Assembly (NCBI GenBank): GCA_937891465.1
Contig: CALAHF010000195.1
Coordinates: 1 to 38,976 of the forward strand
Reading direction: 5' to 3'
DNA length: 38,976 nt
From: an uncultured Verrucomicrobiales bacterium
Lineage (GTDB): Bacteria > Verrucomicrobiota > Verrucomicrobiia > Verrucomicrobiales > DEV007
Both the position numbers and the translations under genes were made by a program. How positions within the stretch are numbered: the stretch's first letter is position 1; each line of letters starts with the position of its first letter. This document shows positions 17,849-25,682 of the stretch, one piece after another. Under the pieces are notes generated by a model. The model saw nothing but the letters and a program-made list of their open reading frames with translations. It was not told where the DNA came from and made no database searches.

Positions 17849-18256
17849 TCAGTCGTCTTTGCTGACGCCTTTTCGGGACCCTTTTTTGTCTGAGCGGAAT
17901 TGTTTAGCGCGTCGCTTCCGCGCTTTTGAGCCTGGTGATGGTTTGCGCTTTTGAAAGCGAACTCGGGCGGTTTCCCGACCTCGCTCAAGGCGGATTTTTT
18001 TGCGATAGGCTTCGATCTGCTCGCATAGCCGCTCGCGGGCAATGATCCGATTTTGAGTCTGGGAGCGCTCGGATTGGCATTGAATCTCGATATTTGTCGG
18101 AATATGCCGAAGCGAGACGCAACTGGCAGTCTTGTTGATTTTTTGACCGCCGGGGCCGGAACCGGCGATAAATTTCTCCACAAGTTGATGGTCACGGATG
18201 CCCAGATCAGACAGCCGCTTTAGCAAGCGTTCAGGAATTTGGAGGCCGGTTGCCAT
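17849..18256 (-). CDS. GGQ release-factor-like peptidyl-tRNA hydrolase (ArfB/RF-1 domain)
   Basis: The protein has 135 residues. It contains only the catalytic RF domain: [20 protein letters not shown] carries the GGQ motif (36-38) that enters the peptidyl transferase centre. The codon-recognition domains of RF1 and RF2 are missing. The rest is a highly basic helix and tail (about 85-135, rich in Lys/Arg, ending SKDD), which in ArfB/YaeJ inserts into the empty mRNA channel of stalled ribosomes. Rescue of non-stop ribosomes is the likely role. The second half of the RF-1 domain resembles the short release-factor-like proteins of many bacteria as much as ArfB itself, so I give no symbol. Confidence 0.85.
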   Translation of the reverse strand: MATGLQIPERLLKRLSDLGIRDHQLVEKFIAGSGPGGQKINKTASCVSLRHIPTNIEIQCQSERSQTQNRIIARERLCEQIEAYRKKIRLERGRETARVRFQKRKPSPGSKARKRRAKQFRSDKKGSRKGVSKDD

Positions 18257-18304
18257 TGTTCACGTCCACAGTTTCGCACGATGCGGAAGGGAATCAATTA
18301 GCCG

Positions 18305-18332
18305 TCTAATACGAGATGAGTGTAGTATTAGA
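18305..18332. promoter_or_regulatory. Perfect 8-bp inverted repeat upstream of the ECF sigma gene
   Basis: TCTAATAC and GTATTAGA are separated by 12 bp, giving half-sites about two helical turns apart. The repeat lies 20 bp before a TTGACA-like -35 box in the region shared with the divergent release-factor-like gene. It fits a dimeric regulator site; there is no T run. Confidence 0.4.
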
Positions 18333-18352
18333 ATTTCGAATGAGGTATGATT

Positions 18353-18381
18353 TTGACAAAATAAGCGAAGTAAAATAAGGT
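18353..18381 (+). promoter_or_regulatory. Candidate sigma-70 promoter of the ECF sigma gene
   Basis: TTGACA (18353-18358) is followed after 17 bp by TAAGGT (18376-18381). The -35 box is perfect but the -10 box is weak. Transcription would begin close to the ATG at 18391, giving a leaderless or almost leaderless mRNA. Confidence 0.35.
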
Positions 18382-18390
18382 CTGCTCATA

Positions 18391-18990
18391 ATGAATGCAA
18401 ACTCCCCCATTAATGTTGTAAAACCCGTCTACGATGACGAAAGTGATGCCAAAGCCCTTAGTGGCATTGCCAATGGTGATCGTGGTTGTTTCCTGCAGTT
18501 GCACGATCGCTATGATGGTTTGCTGTTTACCACGATTCAGAAAGTACTGAATGATCGGCAGGATTCTGAAGAGGTGTTGCAGGAGGTTTTTGCGGCTTTG
18601 TGGCGCAAGGCGCATCTCTTTAATCAAGGGCGCGGACGTCCAATAACATGGATGGCATCCATGGCTCGAAACCGGGCGATCGACCGACTGCGTTCCAAGC
18701 AGCGCCGGGCCCGCTTGCGGGATGAGTTTACCGTCGAACAAGATGTGAACCCTGCGGCAAACGAAGCAATTTCAGGCCCCGAAGCGGCAGATCGTCGGGA
18801 TAGCTGCGCGAGCGTTCGAATCGCTGTGAAATCACTGACCGATGTGCAACGGGAAGCAATTGAATTGGCGTATTTTGAGGGGATGACGCAGCTGGAAATT
18901 GCTGATCGCCTTGGCGAGCCGCTCGGCACGGTGAAAGCCCGCATTCGTCGCGGGATTTCAAAGTTGCGGACCGTGGTTCATAAAAATTGA
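18391..18990 (+). CDS. ECF-type RNA polymerase sigma factor
   Basis: The 199-residue protein has sigma region 2 (about 30-100; VLQEVFAALWRKAHLFNQGRGRPITWMASMARNRAIDRLRSKQRR, with the -10 recognition helix) and sigma region 4 (about 140-198; VQREAIELAYFEGMTQLEIADRLGEPLGTVKARIRRGISKL, a helix-turn-helix for the -35 element). The linker is of normal length and no extra sensory domain is present. It resembles the SigK/RpoE-like group. No anti-sigma gene is adjacent: the next gene encodes a secreted protein with no cytoplasmic anti-sigma domain. Control is therefore unclear; a promoter and an inverted repeat lie just upstream. Confidence 0.93.
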   Translation: MNANSPINVVKPVYDDESDAKALSGIANGDRGCFLQLHDRYDGLLFTTIQKVLNDRQDSEEVLQEVFAALWRKAHLFNQGRGRPITWMASMARNRAIDRLRSKQRRARLRDEFTVEQDVNPAANEAISGPEAADRRDSCASVRIAVKSLTDVQREAIELAYFEGMTQLEIADRLGEPLGTVKARIRRGISKLRTVVHKN

Positions 18991-19047
18991 TGCCCGATAT
19001 TTTCTTTGGGGTTGCCATAAACCATGCTGTCAGTGTTATGCTGCGGC

Positions 19048-20250
19048 ATGGTTATTCCATCGAAGTTTGCATCGAGACAAATTATTATTCTGCTGGTCAG
19101 CTGTCTCTTCTCGTTTTTTCAGAATGAGAGTTTGGCTTTGGAGCCTTCGTCTAGAATCGACAGACGGGCGCAGTCGGTCGCTAAATTGCTGAAGCCGGAT
19201 TCTTTTAAAAAAGGAACTCAAAAAGATCTGGGTGGGGCTCGCGGACAGGCAATTCGATTGATAGAGGAACTAGAGAAGTCGCAGCGAACTGGTAGCGCAG
19301 CCCCTGCGTCAATGATTTCGAAGGCTTTCCAATTTCGGGATAAAGAAATTGGGAGAAATCAGGCCATGGTGACAACTCAGTCGCTCATAAGAATGTGGAA
19401 AACGGCTGTATCGATGGGGCTTTTCGATGAGAAGGGGAAGTTTAACAGCACAATCAAACGGGGGCGTGGAGCTGGTTCTGACGCAGTGTTTGAATACATC
19501 GTCCCGGCGGAAACTGCGCCTGAGTTTACCCGGTATTTGGGAAATCTGAGAATCGTGACTCCTGATGCAATGCGGAAGGGCGGTGACAAGCCGAGCACGC
19601 GGGATTTGGCTTTTCTGAATAGTTTAAACCAGGTGAAAAGTGAGGCGGAGACGCGAGGGCGAATGATGGCTCGTGAGAAATCTACCGTTGATCAAATGAA
19701 TAAAAAATCGACCGGCGACCTTGCAAAACAGAAGGCGGCGAAAGACAAAGCGCTCTACGACGAGGCGGTTGCCGCTGCAGGGGATTTAGTTGACCGACGA
19801 CCGAGCATTGCGATTGAAGGACGACTGGGAAGTCGGCCAAGTCACGTTAGTAAAAATCGTTATCGTGCGGATTTTGAAGTGATGAATCGATCCCGGCATC
19901 CCACGGAGGTTGAGGTCGATTTCTATGTGCTGGGTTTCACGGATAAACTGAACGAAATTTATGTGATGAGGCACGAGAAGGTGAAGCAACAACTCCGGTC
20001 CAGTCAGGAACGCGTTCACAAGCTGTGGACGAAAGATGTCAACGCATACAATTTGAAGGTCTGGGAATTGGATGGAAAGCCGATGCAGGGGAAGCGGAAG
20101 CTTCACAAAATTATTTACAAGGGCTACATCGCGATTGCGAAATTCAAGGGCGATCCCGTTGGATACGCGGCGAGTGATGCTCGGTTGATGAACTACGCGA
20201 CAGGTGAAAAGCCTGGTTTGGAGGGCCTTCCGAATTTTTGGTCGGAATAG
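19048..20250 (+). CDS. Secreted protein of unknown function
   Basis: About 400 residues with a signal peptide (hydrophobic IIILLVSCLFSFF, cleavage near SLALEP). I prefer the ATG at 19048 (MVIPSKF) to the one at 19024 because it gives a normal n-region. The middle (about 50-240) is helical and charged, with likely coiled coil. The C-terminal part, from about PSIAIEGRLG, is beta-rich (YRADFEVMNRSRHPTEVEVDFYVLGF) and looks like an Ig-like or fibronectin-type sandwich. I know no family. It starts 57 bp after the sigma factor gene in the same direction and may be co-transcribed. It is too different from known anti-sigma proteins to be called one. Confidence 0.65.
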   Translation: MVIPSKFASRQIIILLVSCLFSFFQNESLALEPSSRIDRRAQSVAKLLKPDSFKKGTQKDLGGARGQAIRLIEELEKSQRTGSAAPASMISKAFQFRDKEIGRNQAMVTTQSLIRMWKTAVSMGLFDEKGKFNSTIKRGRGAGSDAVFEYIVPAETAPEFTRYLGNLRIVTPDAMRKGGDKPSTRDLAFLNSLNQVKSEAETRGRMMAREKSTVDQMNKKSTGDLAKQKAAKDKALYDEAVAAAGDLVDRRPSIAIEGRLGSRPSHVSKNRYRADFEVMNRSRHPTEVEVDFYVLGFTDKLNEIYVMRHEKVKQQLRSSQERVHKLWTKDVNAYNLKVWELDGKPMQGKRKLHKIIYKGYIAIAKFKGDPVGYAASDARLMNYATGEKPGLEGLPNFWSE

Positions 20251-20254
20251 CGAA

Positions 20255-21094
20255 TTACGCTTTCAGCGTGGCCAAACCAATTTCAGGAGGACAGGCAAAT
20301 CGAACGGGAATTCCCAATGCGCCGATCCCGCGAGTGACAACGAGGTGAGATTTTTCGCGTTCAAAGAGACCTTCGACGTATTTACTGCCGTGAGTTGGCA
20401 AAAACAGAGGCGACAGACCGGGAATGCGGATTTGTCCGCCGTGAGTGTGTCCAGAGGCTTGTAACACTAGGTTGGGCTGGTTTTTGACGAGGTCGAATGC
20501 GTCGGGTTCATGCCAGCCAAGAATGACGGGAAGGTCGGTTTTGCTTAAAATCTGAGGTTGAGGGCGCAGGCGCGACACGCTTTCAAAACCAGCGATCGCA
20601 AAATCGTTGTATTCGATGAGGTCATTTCGCAAAACGCGAATGCCGTGTTTTTCGAGTTCTGTGGTGACTTTTTTGGGGCCTGAATCGAAATCGTGATTTC
20701 CCAGCGTTGCAAAAATTCCGTGGCTGGCCCGCAGGTCGGCGAGAATTTCGGCGAGTGGCTCCACTCGAGTCCAGTCATCGGTCGTGAAGTCTCCCGGCAG
20801 CAAAATAATGTCGGGGGCGAGTTCGTTCGTTTTTTCAACCGCGGTCCGGACAAGGCTTTCATCCCCGAAATCATCAAAATGAAAGTCAGAAAGAATCGCG
20901 ATTTTGAGTCCGTCGAGATGTTTGAATTGAGGCTGCAGCGGCACGGAATAGTTTTCCACCTTTACGAGGCGTCGTTCTAAAAGCGTTGCATAGCCGCCGA
21001 CTGCCAGGCCGCTGCCAAGCAGGGAGCGCTTGAGCCATTGGCGGCGTCCGGTGGGGAGTTGATCAGCAATTTTGGTGAAAAGTTCGAGAAACAT
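20255..21094 (-). CDS. Tat-exported metallophosphoesterase, YkuE/YaeI-like
   Basis: A calcineurin-like phosphoesterase of 279 residues. The metal site is seen in ILSDFHFDDFGDE (D-x-H), LLPGDFTTDDW (GD), TLGNHDFDSG (GNHD) and ASGHTHGGQIRIPG (GHTHGGQ). I place the start at 21094 (MFLELFTKI) and not at the upstream ATG at 21196. It gives a twin-arginine signal (GRRQWLKRSLLGSGLAVGGYA), as in B. subtilis YkuE, which is exported by Tat. Relatives hydrolyse UDP-2,3-diacylglucosamine or act on cell-surface phosphoesters; the substrate here is unknown. Its stop is 4 bp from that of the convergent secreted protein gene. Confidence 0.88.
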   Translation of the reverse strand: MFLELFTKIADQLPTGRRQWLKRSLLGSGLAVGGYATLLERRLVKVENYSVPLQPQFKHLDGLKIAILSDFHFDDFGDESLVRTAVEKTNELAPDIILLPGDFTTDDWTRVEPLAEILADLRASHGIFATLGNHDFDSGPKKVTTELEKHGIRVLRNDLIEYNDFAIAGFESVSRLRPQPQILSKTDLPVILGWHEPDAFDLVKNQPNLVLQASGHTHGGQIRIPGLSPLFLPTHGSKYVEGLFEREKSHLVVTRGIGALGIPVRFACPPEIGLATLKA

Positions 21095-21230
21095 GGGCAA
21101 TGAATCGACGGACTTTGTGAAACGAATACGAATCACAGGTGAATTTATTGTGAAAAACGCATTTTGCATCGCGCATTTGGTGATTTGAATTTCCACCCAT
21201 TGGGTTCACGGTAACGTTTCTTCACCAGTT

Positions 21231-22271
21231 ATGCCTCCCAACGAGCTCAATTCGTTTACAGATTTCTGCTACCTCTTCCTCAGTATCGTGCTGGAAGGGG
21301 CTCCTTTTATTTTCTTTGGAACGCTGGTTTCAGGAATTATCGACGCTTATTTGCCGCCTGGTCTGATTGACAAGTGGCTGCCGAAAAATAAGTGGCTCGC
21401 GGTCATCATGAGTGCCTTGCTCGGCGCGATTTTTCCAGTTTGTGAGTGTGCCATCGTACCGGTTATCCGTCGCCTAATCAAAAAAGGCTTGCCGATTTCT
21501 TGCGCGATCACCTACATGCTTGCGGCACCGATCATCAATCCGATCACGATCATCAGTACGATGAATGCGTTCAATGACAGTGCTGGCAAGTCGGAGTTGC
21601 TTTCGGCGATGACGAAAGATTCATCACAAGCGTTGTTTGTGACTTCGAGCCGTTTGCTGATCGCGTTCATCGTTACGGTGGGTGTTGGATTTGTGGTGAT
21701 GAAAATCCGAACGAGTTCGATTTTGCGGCCCTCTTTGATTTCAGAAAAAGAGAAAAGTGATCACGAACACGATCACAGTCATGACGATGCTGGGGAAAAG
21801 CCCGACAAATTGGTTCAGGCAATGCGGACGGCGCTTCGCGACTTTGTTGAAACGGCGATGTATTTTACCATTGGTGTCGCAATCACCGCTTTGTTTAAGG
21901 CTTACGTGACGGATTCGATGATCATTGCGTTCAACCAGAGCGAATATATCGGAGTGAACTTGATGATGATTCTCGCTTTCGTGCTCAGCTTGTGCAGCAC
22001 GTCAGATGCATTCATCGCTGCGAATTTCCCCGTGCCTCTTTCTGCAAAGTTAGCATTTCTCGTCTTCGGTCCGATGATGGATGTGAAGCTCGTCTTTATG
22101 TATTTGTCGGTCTTCAAAAAGAAGTTCGTTCTTTCTCTGGGCATTGGTTTGTTCATCGCAATCGGAGCTCTGTGTTACGTTTGGAGCGATTACAAACCTG
22201 AGGTCAAAAAGGCGGGAGCCTTTCCGGGAGCCGCTTTAATTGAAGATAGCCCTACGATCCAACAGGGTTGA
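21231..22271 (+). CDS. DUF318 (ArsP/YraQ-type) permease
   Basis: This 346-residue integral membrane protein has about eight helices in two repeats. The first repeat carries the conserved GAIFPVCECAIVPVIRRLIKKGLP and YMLAAPIINPITIIST; the second carries SLCSTSDAFIAANF and FLVFGPMMDVKL. The Cys in CEC and the paired Asn-Pro turns are family hallmarks. A cytoplasmic loop (about 175-195) holds a small His/Asp cluster. ArsP relatives export trivalent organoarsenicals, while the YcgR subgroup pairs with a TIGR03943 subunit, as here. The gene's last codons (P-T-I-Q-Q-G) and TGA stop lie within or at the edge of a palindromic element, so its natural C terminus has probably been replaced. Confidence 0.87.
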   Translation: MPPNELNSFTDFCYLFLSIVLEGAPFIFFGTLVSGIIDAYLPPGLIDKWLPKNKWLAVIMSALLGAIFPVCECAIVPVIRRLIKKGLPISCAITYMLAAPIINPITIISTMNAFNDSAGKSELLSAMTKDSSQALFVTSSRLLIAFIVTVGVGFVVMKIRTSSILRPSLISEKEKSDHEHDHSHDDAGEKPDKLVQAMRTALRDFVETAMYFTIGVAITALFKAYVTDSMIIAFNQSEYIGVNLMMILAFVLSLCSTSDAFIAANFPVPLSAKLAFLVFGPMMDVKLVFMYLSVFKKKFVLSLGIGLFIAIGALCYVWSDYKPEVKKAGAFPGAALIEDSPTIQQG

Positions 22272-22298
22272 TTCATCGAACAGACCCTATTGGATCGT
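22254..22298 (-). repeat. Single 45-bp palindromic element unit
   Basis: The best unit of the family after 28374. Left arm ACGATCCAACAGGGT and right arm ACCCTATTGGATCGT are complementary at 14 of 15 positions around the 15-nt loop TGATTCATCGAACAG. It contains the permease stop codon (22269-22271) and lies 28 bp before the start of the partner gene. As RNA it would form a strong hairpin between the two cistrons. Confidence 0.92.
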
Positions 22299-22326
22299 AA
22301 AATCGAAAACCACGACGACTGAAATT

Positions 22327-23409
22327 ATGAATTTAAAACGAGCGATGCAGTTTCTCTCTATCTTCGCGCTGATGGTGTGGGGAGGCGTTTTCGTCTATTT
22401 TTATCTCACGCCGGCGGAAGACGGCACCGGGCCTTTGATTCAAAAATACGTCAACGCGAATAAGAACTTTGATCTCTGGGTGCTGATCGCTGGGATGGGA
22501 CTCTTTGTGTTGGCGATTTTCAACGTGATCACTTTCAAGCAAAAGTCAGGCATTTGTAATCACGATCACTCTCATGGAGACGAATGCGACCATGATCACG
22601 ATCATCAGGATCATCACGATGACCACAGTGATGATGACCACGTTCACACCGAAGCCTGCGATCACGGGCATGACCATGATCACGACCACAGCGACGGTCA
22701 TGACCATGGTGAAGAACACAACCATGACCACGAGCAGACCACGGCTGGATTGGCATTTTCGATCTTAATCCTCGTCGTTCCTGTTCTGGTGGCTGCGAAT
22801 TATTCGCAGGGTAAATTCAGCCCCGATTACTTTCGCAAGTTGACGCAAATCGAAAGCAAGATGCGGGCGATGGAAATTGAGAAGAACGGCGGAATCGTCG
22901 TTCAGCAAACCACGATGGCTGAGGTTAAAGCGGCCGAGGAGAAGGCGGCTAAGACTGCGGACACGCCTCCGGATCCAAGTAATGAGGCCACCACTGATGT
23001 CGCTTCATTTACGATGGAGGATTTGAAGAAAATGGTTCCTCAAAACGATGCGGGAAGTTTCATGCTCGAAGTCCCCGAAATTTATTACACCGCAGGTGAC
23101 CAGCAGCTGATGAAGGTGCTTGAAGGTGTGCCGGTTGAGTTCACTGCCCAGGTGATGAACGAAACGGTGAACAACGAAGCTGGTAATCGCCTCCGCGCGT
23201 TTCGACTGCTGGTGGAGTGCTGCGCGGCTGATGCTCGGCCGATTTCGATGTCGCTGGAATTTAGCGAAAAACCACCAGAGTTCGAAGAGATGGGCTGGTT
23301 CAAAATGACCGGCAAGCTCCACTACGCCAAGGAAAATGACGAGTGGGTGCCGATGCTGCGGGTCATGGAATTTAATCAGACCGCTGAGCAGATAGAGATG
23401 CTTTACTGA
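22327..23409 (+). CDS. DUF1980/TIGR03943 permease subunit with His-rich loop
   Basis: The start at 22327 (MNLKRAMQFLS) gives 360 residues; a longer upstream frame would read through the palindromic element and is unlikely. Two membrane helices (about 8-27 and 50-69) precede a loop (79-136) packed with about twenty His and many Asp/Glu (repeated H-D-H), then a third helix (about 141-157). The C-terminal soluble domain (about 240-360) has ECCAADARPISMSLEF and GWFKMTGKL, typical of DUF1980. The family is the partner of DUF318 permeases (YcgQ with YcgR). The loop should bind zinc, nickel or copper, which suggests metal handling (inference). The loop is not part of the usual family core. Confidence 0.87.
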   Translation: MNLKRAMQFLSIFALMVWGGVFVYFYLTPAEDGTGPLIQKYVNANKNFDLWVLIAGMGLFVLAIFNVITFKQKSGICNHDHSHGDECDHDHDHQDHHDDHSDDDHVHTEACDHGHDHDHDHSDGHDHGEEHNHDHEQTTAGLAFSILILVVPVLVAANYSQGKFSPDYFRKLTQIESKMRAMEIEKNGGIVVQQTTMAEVKAAEEKAAKTADTPPDPSNEATTDVASFTMEDLKKMVPQNDAGSFMLEVPEIYYTAGDQQLMKVLEGVPVEFTAQVMNETVNNEAGNRLRAFRLLVECCAADARPISMSLEFSEKPPEFEEMGWFKMTGKLHYAKENDEWVPMLRVMEFNQTAEQIEMLY

Positions 23410-23415
23410 GTTTCT

Positions 23416-24198
23416 TTAGAATAAGAAAATCGGCGGCGGAACGATTTTCACACCGCCCTGGCCAAAGTCAGTGCCCTCGCTTTCAGCGATCGAGGACACC
23501 ATGTCCTGTTCGAATTCGATCGTAACGCGACCGGTTTCGACTTGGATATAAGTCGTCGTCTGAAACGGACGGCCAAATTGATCCCGCGCGATAGAGGTTT
23601 GGGGAATCCGATCGTAAGTGACGAATTCCAGCGTGTCCGTCCGGCCTTCTTTGGTCACTTTCGAACTGCGCTGATTGGGATCACCAATGGATTGGCAGAC
23701 TTCAGAAACGGTCATACCAAGGGCCACCTGATTATCTGAAATGAGCTGAGATACGATTTGTTGCCGCTCGAAGTATTTTTTCACATTTTCGTCGAAATCT
23801 TTGTTCAATCCGCCCACCGCTGCCTTGCTGATCCAGCCTGCAATTTGTCCCTGCTGAGCACGGCCGCGAACGCGATAGGCTTTGTCACTCACGGCAAGAA
23901 GCACTCCTTTCTGATTTCCTTTCATCGTTCCGATCCAGCGTTGGCCGGTCAAATTTGTGTAAGCCGGAGCTTCTTTCGTCATCGTGATTTCGATTTCTTC
24001 ATCGAGCAATTCCTGCATGTAAACCGCGCCGTCTTCCTTCACCAAATCGCTTTTGCGAGGGTCCTCGCGTTTGATTTCAGCCGGTTTGAACTGCCGATTG
24101 ACGAATTGAGCATTCGCAATTCCGGTCACGAAAAAGAGGGCAAATGTCAGGGCGAAGGCAAGGAGGGCAGGTTTCATGATTGAGGACAAGCGGTTCAA
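23416..24198 (-). CDS. Secreted protein with SH3-like and BamE/SmpA-like parts
   Basis: The 260-residue protein has a signal peptide (LLAFALTFALFFVTGIANAQ; the start could be the first Met or Met8). From about 60 to 125, the segment YTNLTGQRWIGTMKGNQKGVLLAVSDKAYRVRGRAQQGQIAGWIS resembles a bacterial SH3-like domain. From about 160, VALGMTVSEVCQSIGDPNQRS matches the start of SmpA/OmlA (BamE-like) folds, where a G-M-T-x-x-x-V motif leads to G-x-P. It would act in the envelope. Both assignments rest on short motifs. It converges on the permease partner gene with a 6-bp gap. Confidence 0.6.
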   Translation of the reverse strand: MNRLSSIMKPALLAFALTFALFFVTGIANAQFVNRQFKPAEIKREDPRKSDLVKEDGAVYMQELLDEEIEITMTKEAPAYTNLTGQRWIGTMKGNQKGVLLAVSDKAYRVRGRAQQGQIAGWISKAAVGGLNKDFDENVKKYFERQQIVSQLISDNQVALGMTVSEVCQSIGDPNQRSSKVTKEGRTDTLEFVTYDRIPQTSIARDQFGRPFQTTTYIQVETGRVTIEFEQDMVSSIAESEGTDFGQGGVKIVPPPIFLF

Positions 24199-24294
24199 GC
24201 TTTGAGCGTTTGGACGAACGAATTTTATTCTAATTCAGAAAAACTCACAATATTTAAAGAAACCGCGTTTTTGTTTCAGGAGTTGATCAGGATG

Positions 24295-24367
24295 GCCGCA
24301 AAAAAGCGCAAAAGGCGCTAAAAAAACGATGCCTCCGTTTTTGCGACCTTTTGTGCTTTTTTGCGGC
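24295..24367. repeat. 73-bp inverted repeat in the region between a secreted-protein gene and carA
   Basis: Left arm (24295-24327) begins GCCGCAAAAAAGCGCAAAAGG and the right arm (24336-24367) ends with its near complement CCTTTTGTGCTTTTTTGCGGC. The stem is about 30 bp with few mismatches around a short loop. The arms themselves hold alternating A-runs and GCGC steps. It differs from the 45-bp family. It lies between two divergent genes, so it is not an obvious terminator for either; it may be a small palindromic mobile remnant or a topological element. Confidence 0.7.
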
Positions 24368-24395
24368 TAAAATCTCTCTCCAATTATCAGGAATC

Positions 24396-24430
24396 ACATC
24401 CGTGAGAGTCTGTTGACTCGCGGATGTTTT
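24396..24430 (+). promoter_or_regulatory. Leader hairpin with T run upstream of carA
   Basis: ACATCCG and CGGATGT form the lower stem and GAGTC with GACTC the upper stem, with an internal bulge and the loop TGTT; TTTT follows. No forward-strand gene lies upstream that it could terminate. In the carA leader it would act as an attenuator or 5' structure. The GTG start is 45 bp downstream. Confidence 0.45.
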
Positions 24431-24474
24431 CTGCCATGATCATCTTTCCGAAACCAAACAGATTTTTTAATAAC

Positions 24475-25659
24475 GTGAGTAAAAAGCCAGCTATCCTCGC
24501 CCTTGAAGACGGAACCGTCTTTGAAGGGACCGCATTCGGAGCGGAAACAACATCAACCGGTGAAGCGTGTTTCAACACGTCGATGACGGGGTATCAGGAA
24601 ATCCTGACCGATCCATCTTATCGTGGCCAGATCGTGGCGCTCACCTATCCAATGATTGGAAACTACGGAGTGAACCCGACCGACGCCGAAAGTTCTCAGG
24701 TTCATGTTCGCGGATTCGTGATCGAAGAGCTCAGCGAAGTGCACAGCAGCTGGCGTTCTCAGGCATCGTTGGATGATTATTTGAAATCGGCAGGAGTCCC
24801 CGGAATCGAAGGAATTGATACCCGGGCAATCACGAAAAAGCTTCGCGAATCCGGGGCGATGCGTTCTGTGATTTGCACAGATGGATCCTTAAATACAGAA
24901 ACCGCGGTCGAAGCAGCTAAAAATTCTGCTCCGATGGAAGGTTCAGATTTTGTGAAGGAAGTGACGCCTGAAACCGGATACCGGTGGGATCCTGATTCAA
25001 CGTTGAGCCGGGAGTGGACTATCGTGAACCTGACAGATGGCCGCCCGACTGAAATCGGCGAGAACGGTCAGCATTTTCGTCCGCTTCCAGATCCCAAATA
25101 TCGGATCGTCGCGTATGATTTCGGGATCAAACGCAACATGCTGCGAAATCTCCGTCAGCATGGATTTGAAGTCGATGTTGTGAACGCTCAAACGCCGGCC
25201 TCTGAAGTGCTCGCAAAAAATCCGGACGGCGTTTTCCTTTCAAATGGCCCCGGAGATCCGTCCGCATTGGGATACGTGCACAAAGAAATTCGCAAGATCA
25301 TCGAGAAAAAGCCGACGTTCGCGATTTGCCTCGGTCATCAAATTTTAGGACACGCCGTTGGTGGAAAAACCTTCAAAATGAAGTTCGGCCATCGTGGCGG
25401 CAACCAGCCGGTGAAAGATTTGCGGAGCGGAAGAATTGCTATCACTTCGCAAAATCACGGGTTTGCTGTTGATGATAAATCGCTCCCTGACTTCGTTGAA
25501 GTGACCCACGTAAATTTGAATGATGACACCGTCGAAGGAATTCGACATCGTGATTTTCCCGTCTTTTCGGTGCAATATCACCCCGAAGCGGCTCCCGGAC
25601 CGCACGATGCGTCATATTTTTTCGAAGAATTTGCTAATCTGATTGAACAATCACGCTGA
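24475..25659 (+). CDS. carA: Carbamoyl-phosphate synthase small subunit
   Basis: CarA is the glutaminase subunit that feeds ammonia to CarB for arginine and pyrimidine synthesis. I place the start at the GTG at 24475 (VSKKPAILALEDGTVFEGTAFG), which matches the family N terminus; ATG codons at 24424 and 24436 would add a hydrophobic extension covering the leader hairpin. The 394 residues are normal in length. The N-terminal CarA-specific domain (FNTSMTGYQEILTDPSY) is followed by a class I glutamine amidotransferase domain with Cys285 in FAICLGHQILG and the His/Glu pair in QYHPEAAPGP. carB is not in the window. The FHA gene follows after 23 bp. Confidence 0.97.
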   Translation: MSKKPAILALEDGTVFEGTAFGAETTSTGEACFNTSMTGYQEILTDPSYRGQIVALTYPMIGNYGVNPTDAESSQVHVRGFVIEELSEVHSSWRSQASLDDYLKSAGVPGIEGIDTRAITKKLRESGAMRSVICTDGSLNTETAVEAAKNSAPMEGSDFVKEVTPETGYRWDPDSTLSREWTIVNLTDGRPTEIGENGQHFRPLPDPKYRIVAYDFGIKRNMLRNLRQHGFEVDVVNAQTPASEVLAKNPDGVFLSNGPGDPSALGYVHKEIRKIIEKKPTFAICLGHQILGHAVGGKTFKMKFGHRGGNQPVKDLRSGRIAITSQNHGFAVDDKSLPDFVEVTHVNLNDDTVEGIRHRDFPVFSVQYHPEAAPGPHDASYFFEEFANLIEQSR

Positions 25660-25682
25660 AACCCCTTACAATGCACTCCGCT

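Noticed and set aside
22240-22326. Upstream start of the DUF1980 gene at 22240
   Set aside because: The added 29 residues would be encoded by the palindromic element and the permease 3' end; the ATG at 22327 starts a normal membrane-protein N terminus.
22535-22756. Reverse frames rich in Val/Met/Ile or His/Arg opposite the His-rich loop
   Set aside because: They are mirror images of the repeated CAT/GAC codons of the H-D-H loop.
24424-24474. ATG at 24424 or 24436 as carA start
   Set aside because: It would add about 13-17 residues (FSAMIIFPKPNRFFNN) with no family similarity and would overlap the leader hairpin; GTG at 24475 fits family N termini.
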